A stretch of 64,000 bases of DNA, taken from positions 1-64,000 of the forward strand of contig UQZN01000014.1 of NCBI GenBank assembly GCA_900545535.1, in the 5' to 3' direction. Both the position numbers and the translations under genes were made by a program. The first letter of the stretch is position 1. The number at the start of each line of letters is the position of its first letter. A model generated the notes under the pieces. That model was given only the letters and a program-made list of their open reading frames with translations, ran no database searches and was not told where the DNA came from. Positions 27,856-35,741 of the stretch are shown here, piece after piece. Source of the DNA: an uncultured Phascolarctobacterium sp. Lineage in GTDB: Bacteria; Bacillota; Negativicutes; Acidaminococcales; Acidaminococcaceae.

Positions 27856-28362
27856 ATGAGCACACTCAAAAAAGTTATCTTAGGCGTAGCTTTACTTACT
27901 GCCGTTGCTGTCAGCGGCATACATTTTTTTGACCTTCCGCATGTTGCTAAAGCCGAAACCACTGCAGCCCCGTCTTTCACTGTAACTGATATGAACGGCC
28001 AGCCTGTTTCTCTGGCCTCTTTAAAAGGCAAACCTGTTTTCCTTAATTTTTGGGCTACCTGGTGTCCGCCCTGTGTTGGTGAAATGCCTGATATCCAAAG
28101 AGCATATGCAAAATATGGTGATAAGATCCATTTCGTTATCGTCAATATCGACGGCACAAAGCCTGACGTAACCTCCTTTATGGAAAATCACGCGTTCAGT
28201 TTCCCCGTTGTCCTCGATACAAACGGTTCTGCTGCTTCCGCCTATGCAGTTCAGGCCATACCAACCAGCTATATTATCGATGCTGATGGTAATATTATCG
28301 ACAGCCATGTAGGCGCATTAAGCGCTGACGCTATGGAAAGCTTCGTTACTTCTGCTTTCTGA
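27856..28362 (+). CDS. TlpA/ResA-like extracytoplasmic thioredoxin
   Basis: A 168-residue thioredoxin-fold protein anchored by an N-terminal signal or helix (about 6-22). The active site is WCPPC (C70, C73), with the cis-proline in AIPTSYIID. This is the TlpA/ResA group, which reduces or isomerises thiols outside the membrane. It follows the CXXC mini-protein and the ferredoxin gene by 112 bp and probably receives electrons from them. The ATG has GAGG 7 nt upstream. Confidence 0.92.
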   Translation: MSTLKKVILGVALLTAVAVSGIHFFDLPHVAKAETTAAPSFTVTDMNGQPVSLASLKGKPVFLNFWATWCPPCVGEMPDIQRAYAKYGDKIHFVIVNIDGTKPDVTSFMENHAFSFPVVLDTNGSAASAYAVQAIPTSYIIDADGNIIDSHVGALSADAMESFVTSAF

Positions 28363-28377
28363 CCTTTAAACCCAAAT

Positions 28378-28408
28378 AAAAAAACGACTGCTTTGCAGTC
28401 GTTTTTTT
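28378..28408. terminator. bidirectional terminator
   Basis: A 14-nt-arm inverted repeat (AACGACTGC core) flanked by A and T tracts, lying between the convergent thioredoxin and aldehyde dehydrogenase genes. Confidence 0.9.
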
Positions 28409-28425
28409 ATTTGTTTTATTACATT

Positions 28426-29907
28426 TTATTCATACAAACCTAAAGTTTTCTCAGAAATATTAATCATGATATTTTTAGTCTGGCTGTAATGCTCCAGCAT
28501 TACCTTGTGGGTTTCACGGCCGATACCGGATTGCTTATAGCCGCCAAAAGGAGCACCGGCAGGAATAGCATTATAGGTATTGACCCACATTCTTCCGGTC
28601 TGTATGGCTTTGGCCACACGCAAAGCACGATTGATGTCCTGTGTCCAGACCGCGCCGCCTAAGCCGTAAACGCTTTCGTTTGCCATCCGGATGACGTCTG
28701 CTTCATCTTTAAATTTGATAACTACGGCAACAGGTCCAAAAATTTCTTCCTGCGCTACACGCATATTATTAGTGACATCGGTGATCAGCGTCGGAGCCAC
28801 AAAATTGCCTTTCTCCAAACCATTTTCTGTCAGTTTATAACCACCGCAGGCAATCGTAGCGCCTTCCTTTTTAGCAATATCGATATAACCCAGAATCTTT
28901 CTGACCTGATTCGCATCGATCTGCGAGCCCATTTGTACGCCTTTATCAAGCGGCAGCCCTACTTTTACCTTTTGGAACCGTTCGACAGCAGCTGCTACAA
29001 ACTTATCATAAATCGATTCATGTACAAAGACACGGGAACCTGCGCAGCAGACCTGACCTTGATTGAAGAGAATACCCAGCAGTAAGCCTTCCATCGCCAG
29101 ATCCCAGTTGCAGTCCGGGAAGAATATGTTAGCCGATTTCCCACCCAGCTCCAGAGTCGCAGGGATCAGTTTTTCAGCAGCAGCCTCGGCAACAGACCGT
29201 CCAACTTCAGTTGAGCCTGTAAAAGCAAGCTTGGCAAAACCAGGATGTTCAAGAATATCGTTACCTGATTTTGAACCTTTGCCGGTAATAATATTCAAAA
29301 CACCTTTCGGCAGCACGCCTTCAAGCAATCTGGCCAGCTCCAGGATACTGAGCGAAGTCTGGCTGGATGGCTTGATAACGATAGTATCGCCTGCCGCCAG
29401 CGCAGGAGCCAGCTTCCAGGCCGCCATCAAAAACGGGAAATTCCAGGGAATGATCTGTCCCACAACACCCAGCGGCTCATGCAAAACCAGACTCATAGTA
29501 TTGTTATCCAGCATGGTCGCAGTGCCTTCCTGCGTTCTGATCGCTGCCGCAAAATAACGGAAATGATCTGCCGACATCGGAATATCGATCCCAGAAGTCT
29601 CACGCAATGGTTTACCATTATCCATAGATTCAACTTTTGCCAGATGCGCGGCATTGGCATCAATAATATCTGCTATTTTATTCAAGATCTCAGCTCTTTG
29701 CTGCGCAGTAGTATCTTTCCAGGTCTCAAAGGCCTTCTGGGCTGCTTTTACGGCTGAGTCGACGTCTTCTTTGGTTGCTTCTGCGCATACGGCCAGATGT
29801 TCTCCCGTTGCAGGATCGGTAGAATTAAAAGTTGCTCCGTCAGAAGCAGGACGCCATTCGCCATTGATATATAGACCATATTCTTTCAATAAATTTTCTT
29901 GCATCAT
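28426..29907 (-). CDS. NAD(P)-dependent aldehyde dehydrogenase
   Basis: A 493-residue ALDH-superfamily enzyme oxidising an aldehyde to a carboxylic acid. The general base E253 is in LELGGKSAN, the nucleophile is C287 (QVCCAGSR), the oxyanion asparagine is in IPWNFP, and the EIFGPV signature is present. It resembles ALDH1/ALDH2-like broad-range enzymes. The substrate cannot be fixed and no neighbouring pathway gene helps. Two adjacent ATGs (29907, 29904) share an AGGAAG site. The 200 bp upstream (29908-30108) is AT-rich intergenic sequence with no gene. Confidence 0.95.
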   Translation of the reverse strand: MMQENLLKEYGLYINGEWRPASDGATFNSTDPATGEHLAVCAEATKEDVDSAVKAAQKAFETWKDTTAQQRAEILNKIADIIDANAAHLAKVESMDNGKPLRETSGIDIPMSADHFRYFAAAIRTQEGTATMLDNNTMSLVLHEPLGVVGQIIPWNFPFLMAAWKLAPALAAGDTIVIKPSSQTSLSILELARLLEGVLPKGVLNIITGKGSKSGNDILEHPGFAKLAFTGSTEVGRSVAEAAAEKLIPATLELGGKSANIFFPDCNWDLAMEGLLLGILFNQGQVCCAGSRVFVHESIYDKFVAAAVERFQKVKVGLPLDKGVQMGSQIDANQVRKILGYIDIAKKEGATIACGGYKLTENGLEKGNFVAPTLITDVTNNMRVAQEEIFGPVAVVIKFKDEADVIRMANESVYGLGGAVWTQDINRALRVAKAIQTGRMWVNTYNAIPAGAPFGGYKQSGIGRETHKVMLEHYSQTKNIMINISEKTLGLYE

Positions 29908-30097
29908 TTACACTTCCTTTATTGTTTTTTCGTTGTCGGCAGCGGGATTGCAGCCGGCTCTTATATATATGATTATAGTGAATTTCCGGCATATGTCAAC
30001 AAAGTTTTATGTAACATCTACTACATTTTGTTGTTTTCTAATTTATTTAACCATATATTTTGTATTTTAAAGCATATGTCATTTATCCTGATAAACT

Positions 30098-30124
30098 AAA
30101 ACGCGGTTTTAAAAACCGCGTTTT
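30098..30124 (-). terminator. dinB terminator overlapping its stop codon
   Basis: A perfect stem with AAAACGCGGTTT and AAACCGCGTTTT arms. The dinB TAA stop at 30109-30111 lies in the loop region, so the last codons of dinB form one arm of the hairpin. Only a short T run follows, so it may act mainly as a 3'-end stabiliser. Confidence 0.75.
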
Positions 30125-31248
30125 ATAATGTCTTCCCCAAATTTAGCTTTTAATTTATCAACCGCCTGATTCCGTTTCCCCAAGCGCTCATCCTCGACAA
30201 AATTCAGAACAGGCACTGCTCCCGCCGGTTCCAAATGCGCAACGCTGACGCCCAATAATCTTACACCTTCAGTCCATTTTACAGACTGCATCAACTTCTG
30301 CGCCAACTCAAAAATTTCTTCGTCATAAGCCACAGGGCCTTCGGCTGTTATACTGCGGGTAATGATCTTGAACGATGCAAACTTTACCTTTAAAGTTACG
30401 GTATAACCAACAAAACCGCTGCGCCGCAGCCGCCAGCCGACCCGTCCGCACAGATCAAGGACTGCGTGACGCCGCTCTTCTTCCGTATGCAGATCATGCT
30501 CAAAAGTACATTCCTTACCGATAGATTTAGCAGTATAATCATTAACGACCGGTCTGTCATCCAAACCATGTGCCAGCTGCTTTACCACAGCCGCATTACT
30601 GCCCAGCGCTTTCTGCAAAATATGTACATCTGCATCCGCTATCTGCCCGATCGTTGCTATGCCAAACTGCAGCAAACTCTTCTCAGCACTGCGCCCGATA
30701 CCAAAAATACGCCGCACCGGCAAAGGCCTCAAAATAGCCTCGGCCTCCTCCGCCCTTATCACCACTAAACCGTCCGGCTTTTGCATATCGGAAGCCAGCT
30801 TGGCCAAAAATTTATTGGGAGCGATCCCTACGGAAGCCGTTAAGCCTGTTTTTTCTTTGATCGCTTTCTTGACCTGCAGACCGATATCACGCTCACAACC
30901 AGCCAGTAGTTCCATTCCCGAAATATCCAGAAATGCTTCATCCACTGAAAGCTGCTCAACCAATGGTGAAAAGCTGTCAAAAACAGCCATTATCTGCCGT
31001 GATACTTCCTGATACCGCTTCATCCTTCCCGGTAAAAAAACGGCCTGCGGACACAGCCGCCTGGCTTCTACCATTGGCATTGCCGAATGCACACCGTATA
31101 CCCGTGCCTCATAAGAACAGGTAGATACAACGCCGCGATCCGACTGTCCCCCGACAATTACCGGCAGTCCCAGCAGTTTGGGATTATCAAATTGTTCGAC
31201 AGATGCAAAAAACGCATCCATATCCACATGCATGATCCAGCGGCGCAT
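30109..31248 (-). CDS. dinB: DNA polymerase IV (Y-family)
   Basis: A Y-family translesion polymerase of 379 residues. Catalytic acids are D9 (HVDMDAFFAS) and D103/E104 (LSVDEAFLDIS). A helix-hairpin-helix-like thumb (PVRRIFGIG) and a little-finger domain follow. I see no clear C-terminal beta-clamp box of the canonical QxxLF form, though the last residues could hide a variant. The start at 31248 has GAGAGG upstream. There is no obvious LexA site in the gap to the permease gene. Confidence 0.94.
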   Translation of the reverse strand: MRRWIMHVDMDAFFASVEQFDNPKLLGLPVIVGGQSDRGVVSTCSYEARVYGVHSAMPMVEARRLCPQAVFLPGRMKRYQEVSRQIMAVFDSFSPLVEQLSVDEAFLDISGMELLAGCERDIGLQVKKAIKEKTGLTASVGIAPNKFLAKLASDMQKPDGLVVIRAEEAEAILRPLPVRRIFGIGRSAEKSLLQFGIATIGQIADADVHILQKALGSNAAVVKQLAHGLDDRPVVNDYTAKSIGKECTFEHDLHTEEERRHAVLDLCGRVGWRLRRSGFVGYTVTLKVKFASFKIITRSITAEGPVAYDEEIFELAQKLMQSVKWTEGVRLLGVSVAHLEPAGAVPVLNFVEDERLGKRNQAVDKLKAKFGEDIIKRGF

Positions 31249-31258
31249 AACGATCCTC

Positions 31259-32392
31259 TCAATACAGCAGTAAAAAATATACAGACGGTACTAACAAAAA
31301 CAGCCCTATCGCATTATAATACAAAAACAGCAGCAAATAATGCCTGACCTGGGAGGGATAGGCCTCCGCAAACAGTTTATAAGATATCACACTGGCCATA
31401 GAAGCGATCAGTGTTCCCAACCCGCCGATATTGACCCCCAGCAGTAAGGCTTCCTTCTGTTGCGTAAACGCGGCCAGCAGCATTGCTGCCGGCACATTAC
31501 TGATAAACTGACTGGCAGCGATACCTGAAAAATACGTCCCGGCAGCACTTCCTAAAAAACTGTCCCTGATAATATTTAAAAAATCAAATTGCGTCAAATT
31601 GCCAATAAAAATAAAAAAACCGCCAAAGGTAATCAAAAGTGAATAATCTATCTGCCTGAACAAGCCACGATCCAGCACCAACACCGCCGTTACCGTTATT
31701 GCCAGCAGCAGCCAGTGATCGAACCAGTGAAATACCGCAGCCACACACAGTAAAAACAGCAGCGCTAAAACGCCCAGATCCCACCCCCGTTCTACCTTTA
31801 CCGCAGCCAGATCCACTTTCAGCGCTCTGTCCTGCTGACGCAGCAAAAGCACAGCCAGCATACCTCCGGCTAAACAGGTCGGCAGTAAAGTGACCTTTAA
31901 AAAAGTAATGATCTCAAAATTATAACGGGCATATAAAAACAAATTCTGTGGATTTCCCATCGGTGTCAGCATACTGCCAAGATTGGCCGCTAATGTCTGC
32001 CAGATAATGATCTTCCCGACATCGAGCCCGGCTTCTCTGCCAATGATCAAAGTCAGCGGCACAAAAGTTATTAAAGCCACATCGTTCGTTACAAGCATGG
32101 AACTGACAAAAGTTACCAGCAGCAGTGCGGCCGTTATCTGCCGCAGCGAAACACATTTCTGCAAAAGGCGGACAGCACAGTGATCAAGTATGCGCCGCTT
32201 TTTTAACCCGCCCACGACCAACATCAGACAGTATAATAAAACTAAAACATGCCAGTCGATATACTCTGCTTTAGGGATCGCCGCCAGCGAAGAAACTGCC
32301 GCTAACAGACAGGCGGCCACTAATATCCCCTCGCGCCTGACAAAGCTCTTTGAAAACTCCCAGATTTCTTTTGTATCCAAATTTTTCACCAT
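31259..32392 (-). CDS. ArsB/SLC13-type anion permease
   Basis: A 377-residue polytopic membrane protein with about 10 hydrophobic segments. The conserved NDVALITFVPLTL and ANLGSMLTPMGNPQNLFLY motifs are typical of the CitM/ArsB/SLC13 ion-transporter superfamily. Members move arsenite, dicarboxylates, sulfate or sodium/proton-coupled anions, so the substrate is undetermined. The predicted ATG at 32392 has a poorly spaced AAGGT site, so translation may be low or begin elsewhere. It lies 10 nt upstream of dinB. Confidence 0.82.
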   Translation of the reverse strand: MVKNLDTKEIWEFSKSFVRREGILVAACLLAAVSSLAAIPKAEYIDWHVLVLLYCLMLVVGGLKKRRILDHCAVRLLQKCVSLRQITAALLLVTFVSSMLVTNDVALITFVPLTLIIGREAGLDVGKIIIWQTLAANLGSMLTPMGNPQNLFLYARYNFEIITFLKVTLLPTCLAGGMLAVLLLRQQDRALKVDLAAVKVERGWDLGVLALLFLLCVAAVFHWFDHWLLLAITVTAVLVLDRGLFRQIDYSLLITFGGFFIFIGNLTQFDFLNIIRDSFLGSAAGTYFSGIAASQFISNVPAAMLLAAFTQQKEALLLGVNIGGLGTLIASMASVISYKLFAEAYPSQVRHYLLLFLYYNAIGLFLLVPSVYFLLLY

Positions 32393-32458
32393 ACCTTCGA
32401 TATGATAAAATTATAGCATAAACACACGTTTTTGAAAATCTCTTTAAAAGCTGCTTTA

Positions 32459-32487
32459 TTGACATAAGCCAATAATGACGTTATGAT
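32459..32487 (+). promoter_or_regulatory. promoter of the DUF134-Mrp operon
   Basis: TTGACA (32459-32464), 17-bp spacer, TATGAT (32482-32487), 41 bp before the DUF134 start codon. Confidence 0.75.
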
Positions 32488-32528
32488 ATTCACAGTAACC
32501 AACTCCTTCAGGAAAGGAGGTTTCTGCT

Positions 32529-32891
32529 ATGTCGAGACCTGTTAAATGGCGTAAGATCTGCTGTATGCCGCTCAATAAAACCTTTGCTCCCTCAGGCAGC
32601 AAGCCGCAGGGAAAAATAACCATGACGATTGATGAATATGAAACGATCCGGCTTATGGATCTGGAAAACTGTACGCAGGAAACCTGCGCTATGGCTATGA
32701 ACGTAGCCAGAACTACCGTTCAAAAAATCTATGAAGAAGCACGTCGTAAATTAGCAGACGCTCTAATCAACGGCAGAGAATTATCCATTGAAGGCGGTGA
32801 ATTCCGCCTTTGCGACGGACACAACCAAAACTGTGTCCGCGCGACCTGCCGTCGCCAGCAGCTCAAAGAGCTGCTGCAAAAAAAACAATAA
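32529..32891 (+). CDS. DUF134 helix-turn-helix protein
   Basis: A 120-residue DUF134 protein. The N-terminus has the family pattern RPVKWRKICCMP and the middle a sigma-70 region 4-like helix-turn-helix (ETIRLMDLENCTQETCAMAM to TTVQKIYEEARRKLADALI). The C-terminus has several cysteines (LCDGHNQNCVRATCRR). DUF134 genes are typically found next to Mrp/NBP35 ATPases and NifX/NafY-like proteins in anaerobes and are presumed DNA-binding regulators of iron-sulfur genes. That is family context. AGGAGG lies 8 nt before the ATG. Confidence 0.88.
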   Translation: MSRPVKWRKICCMPLNKTFAPSGSKPQGKITMTIDEYETIRLMDLENCTQETCAMAMNVARTTVQKIYEEARRKLADALINGRELSIEGGEFRLCDGHNQNCVRATCRRQQLKELLQKKQ

Positions 32892-32910
32892 TCAACCGGA
32901 GGCGTATCCA

Positions 32911-33756
32911 ATGTCCGAACAAGTTCGTCAATGCTCTGATGCCGGCTGTGACAAAACATCCTGTGAAAATTGCAGCCAGGCTAATGCAGCGCCCGATTTT
33001 TCCGCACCGCTTCACGAAATGAGTACTGTAAAAAAAGTTATCGGTATTGTCAGCGGCAAGGGCGGCGTCGGCAAATCTGTCGTCACAGCGCTTTTAGCTG
33101 CTGCCATGCAGAAAGCCGGCCAAAAAACTGCTGTTTTAGATGCAGACATCACCGGCCCGTCTATTCCTAAGGCTTTTGGCCTGCATGGCAAAGCCAATGC
33201 CACAGAAATCGGTCTACTGCCTCTGCAGACAGCAAGTGGTATAGAAATCATTTCTACCAATCTGCTGTTAAATAATGAAACAGATCCTGTCGTTTGGCGC
33301 GGGCCGATCATTGCCGGTACCGTTAAACAATTCTGGAGCGATGTGATCTGGACAGACATCGACTATATGTTCATCGACATGCCGCCAGGTACAGGCGATG
33401 TTCCGCTGACAGTCTTCCAGTCACTGCCTGTCGACGGTATTATCATCGTTACCTCGCCGCAGGAACTGGTTTCCATGATCGTGGGCAAAGCAGTGAAAAT
33501 GGCGTCTATGATGCAGATCCCTATTTTAGGACTGATCGAAAATTATTCCTACTTCAAATGCCCTGACAACGGCAAAGAATATCAGGTTTTTGGTCCCAGT
33601 CATCTGCAGGCTGCCGCTGCTGATTATGGTCTTGAAATCCTGGCCAGGCTGCCGATAGACCCCGCTTTAGCAGCCGCCTGTGATTCCGGTAATATTGAAC
33701 ATTATCAGACAGATACCCTGAACGACGTGATCGGGCTCTTAAAAAATATGGAATAA
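32911..33756 (+). CDS. Mrp/NBP35-family iron-sulfur P-loop ATPase
   Basis: A 281-residue ATPase for iron-sulfur cluster carriage. The cysteine-rich N-terminus (C8, C13, C18, C21) is followed by a deviant Walker A (SGKGGVGKSV, 48-57) and the DMPPGTGDVPLT motif of Mrp proteins. The usual C-terminal CPxC pair reads C-P-D-N here (YFKCPDNGKEY), so only one of two expected cysteines remains. The ATG at 32911 has GGAGG 8 nt upstream. The gene sits 19 nt after DUF134 in the same operon. Confidence 0.9.
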   Translation: MSEQVRQCSDAGCDKTSCENCSQANAAPDFSAPLHEMSTVKKVIGIVSGKGGVGKSVVTALLAAAMQKAGQKTAVLDADITGPSIPKAFGLHGKANATEIGLLPLQTASGIEIISTNLLLNNETDPVVWRGPIIAGTVKQFWSDVIWTDIDYMFIDMPPGTGDVPLTVFQSLPVDGIIIVTSPQELVSMIVGKAVKMASMMQIPILGLIENYSYFKCPDNGKEYQVFGPSHLQAAAADYGLEILARLPIDPALAAACDSGNIEHYQTDTLNDVIGLLKNME

Positions 33757-33759
33757 ACA

Positions 33760-33790
33760 AAAACTGGCATCAGAAGCTGATGCCAGTTTT
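33760..33790. terminator. bidirectional terminator
   Basis: A 13-bp perfect stem (AAAACTGGCATCA arms, 5-nt loop), 4 nt after the Mrp stop and just before the convergent small gene. Confidence 0.88.
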
Positions 33791-33793
33791 CTG

Positions 33794-34015
33794 TCATTCG
33801 TATTTTTGTATAAGCGCCAAAGCTTCTGCTTCGCTGATATCTATCAATTCTCCCCGCAGATCAAAAAATTCTTTGAAATAATCTGAATCGACATTATCAA
33901 AATAACGCCAGCACTGCTCTTTACGGCGCCATAATTCAAATCCTTCTCTGTCTTCATATTTTCTGATCAGCAATAGGCAGCGGCCTGTACTGGTTGTTAT
34001 TTTTTGATAAATCAT
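33794..34015 (-). CDS. small protein of unknown function, 73 aa
   Basis: A soluble, charged and aromatic-rich protein (MIYQKITTSTGRCLLLIRKY to ALALIQKYE). I recognise no domain. The ATG at 34015 follows GAGGGG by 7 nt, which argues that the frame is real and that a longer upstream reading is not. It is preceded by an unusual G7-containing promoter at 34061-34088 that resembles the one upstream of the FtsZ-like operon. Confidence 0.65.
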   Translation of the reverse strand: MIYQKITTSTGRCLLLIRKYEDREGFELWRRKEQCWRYFDNVDSDYFKEFFDLRGELIDISEAEALALIQKYE

Positions 34016-34060
34016 CTTACTGCCCCTCTTAAAAACTTTATTTGCTCTCTTTATATAAAC

Positions 34061-34088
34061 ATTATAGCACAGCAGTACCCCCCCACAA
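34061..34088 (-). promoter_or_regulatory. promoter with G7 spacer for the 73-aa gene
   Basis: Minus strand TTGTGG (34083-34088), 16-bp spacer, TATAAT (34061-34066). A run of seven Gs (34084-34078) spans the end of the -35 hexamer and the start of the spacer. The distance from TTGT to TATAAT equals that of the promoter at 63754-63781. Confidence 0.6.
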
Positions 34089-34192
34089 GACATTTCTACT
34101 TTGGCGCAGCCGTTCTTTTACCGTTTTTGCAGTTCAGTTTGATATGTACCTCTGCTACGACGTTAAAATTTCACTCCTGCTCTATCCAAATA

Positions 34193-34221
34193 TTGACAAC
34201 CAGCCTGCTTTGTCTTAAAGT
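34193..34221 (+). promoter_or_regulatory. promoter of the ABC transporter operon
   Basis: TTGACA (34193-34198), 17-bp spacer, TAAAGT (34216-34221), 34 bp before the permease start codon. I see no riboswitch in the short leader. Confidence 0.75.
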
Positions 34222-34255
34222 AAAATCACCAATAGCTATTTATTAGGAGAAATTT

Positions 34256-35023
34256 ATGCGCACATGGAAGAATGGACTTTTTCTGCCATTTTTATTAATT
34301 TTCATCTGGTACGTCATAAGTGAACTGCAGCTGTTCAGCCCTTATCTGCTGCCCAGCCCGGCTGTCACTGCCGCAACAGCAACTGAACTCATTCACAGCG
34401 GCCTGCTCTGGCAGCATTTGCTGATCAGCCTGCAAAGAGTAGCCGGCGGTTTTCTCTGTTCAGTCGTCATCGCTTTACCTCTGGGCATCCTCTGCGGCCG
34501 CAGCAATACTTTTCAGACTTATTGCTGGCCTGTACTGGAATTTCTGCGTCATGTTCCGCCCCTGGCCGCAATACCATTGATAATCCTCTGGTTTGGCATT
34601 GATGAAGGCTCCAAATTAGTTATCATCTTTCTGGCCTCCTTTTTTCCCCTTTTTCTCAATACTTACAGCGGCGTCAAAAACTGCGACCGTAAATTACTTG
34701 AAGTTGGCCGTTCCCTGCATTTCACAGCCTGGCAGCAGGCCAGGCTCATCCAGCTGCCAGCTGCGCTTCCTGCCATCGCCGTAGGGCTGCAGCTCTCACT
34801 GGGTTACAGCTGGCGGGCTCTCATCGGCGCCGAACTGATAGCCGCCTCCTCCGGTATCGGCTATATGATTCTGGACGCAGAACAAATGTCACGCCCGGAT
34901 GTTGTCTTAGTAGGCCTGTTTGCTATCGGCATCGTCGGCAGTCTGATCGACTGGCTGTTTTTGACACTGACTGATAAAATGCTGCCCTGGAATACAGAAA
35001 CAGGAGATAATTATGTTGCTTAA
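34256..35023 (+). CDS. SsuC/TauC-type ABC transporter permease
   Basis: A 255-residue inner-membrane permease with about six helices and the EAA-type coupling loop (EVGRSLHFTAWQQARLIQLPAALPAIAVGL). It belongs to the nitrate/sulfonate/taurine/thiamine-precursor group of transporters. It overlaps the ATPase gene by 11 nt. The substrate is undefined; no monooxygenase, thiamine or nitrate genes are beside it. Confidence 0.92.
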   Translation: MRTWKNGLFLPFLLIFIWYVISELQLFSPYLLPSPAVTAATATELIHSGLLWQHLLISLQRVAGGFLCSVVIALPLGILCGRSNTFQTYCWPVLEFLRHVPPLAAIPLIILWFGIDEGSKLVIIFLASFFPLFLNTYSGVKNCDRKLLEVGRSLHFTAWQQARLIQLPAALPAIAVGLQLSLGYSWRALIGAELIAASSGIGYMILDAEQMSRPDVVLVGLFAIGIVGSLIDWLFLTLTDKMLPWNTETGDNYVA

Positions 35024-35720
35024 AACTACCGGGCTCACTAAAACTTATACAACTTCCGGTCACCTTATCACAGCGCTTGATGCCGTTGATCTGTCATTCT
35101 CGGAAAACAGCTTTACCTGCATCGTCGGTAAAAGCGGCTGCGGCAAAACAACTCTGCTGCGTCTGCTGGCAGGTTTGGAACCTGCCGCTGCCGGAACGAT
35201 AACTTACGGCAACGCAACTAAAATCGGTTTTGTTTTTCAGGAACCGCGGCTGATGCCCTGGCTGACCGTCGCCGACAATATCGCCTTCGCCGCCCGCAAT
35301 GACACCAGCCTGCCCAAGGCTCCGTCAGAAGAACTGCTGGAGCTTTTGGGACTTAAAGAATTCCGTCTTGCTTATCCTGCGCAGCTTTCCGGAGGTATGG
35401 CCCAGCGTGCCGCCTTAGGACGTACGCTGTTTCAAAATCCTGATCTTATTTTAATGGACGAACCTTTCAGCGCTTTAGATTATTTTACGCGCCGCAGTCT
35501 TCAGCAAATGCTATTGGAATTATTTCACAGGCAGAAAAAAAGTATTATCTTTGTCACCCACGATGTAGAAGAGGCGCTGCTTTTAGGCCAGCGCATTTTA
35601 GTCATGCAGGAAGGCAGCATCAAAAGCGACCGGACCATTGATATGGCGTATCCGCGCCAACCTGCTTCCCTACCGTTTCAGCAGCTAAGGCTGCAGATAT
35701 TGAACGCCATAGAAAACTGA
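35013..35720 (+). CDS. SsuB/TauB-type ABC transporter ATPase
   Basis: A 235-residue ATPase with Walker A (GKSGCGKTT), Q-loop (VFQEPRLMPW), the ABC signature (LSGGMAQRAALGR), Walker B (LILMDEPF) and the H-loop (VTHDVEEAL). It energises the permease encoded just upstream; the frames overlap by 11 nt. The EPRLMPW Q-loop is typical of the sulfonate/nitrate subfamily. Confidence 0.94.
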   Translation: MLLKTTGLTKTYTTSGHLITALDAVDLSFSENSFTCIVGKSGCGKTTLLRLLAGLEPAAAGTITYGNATKIGFVFQEPRLMPWLTVADNIAFAARNDTSLPKAPSEELLELLGLKEFRLAYPAQLSGGMAQRAALGRTLFQNPDLILMDEPFSALDYFTRRSLQQMLLELFHRQKKSIIFVTHDVEEALLLGQRILVMQEGSIKSDRTIDMAYPRQPASLPFQQLRLQILNAIEN

Positions 35721-35741
35721 TCAGATAAGGTGGTAATAACA

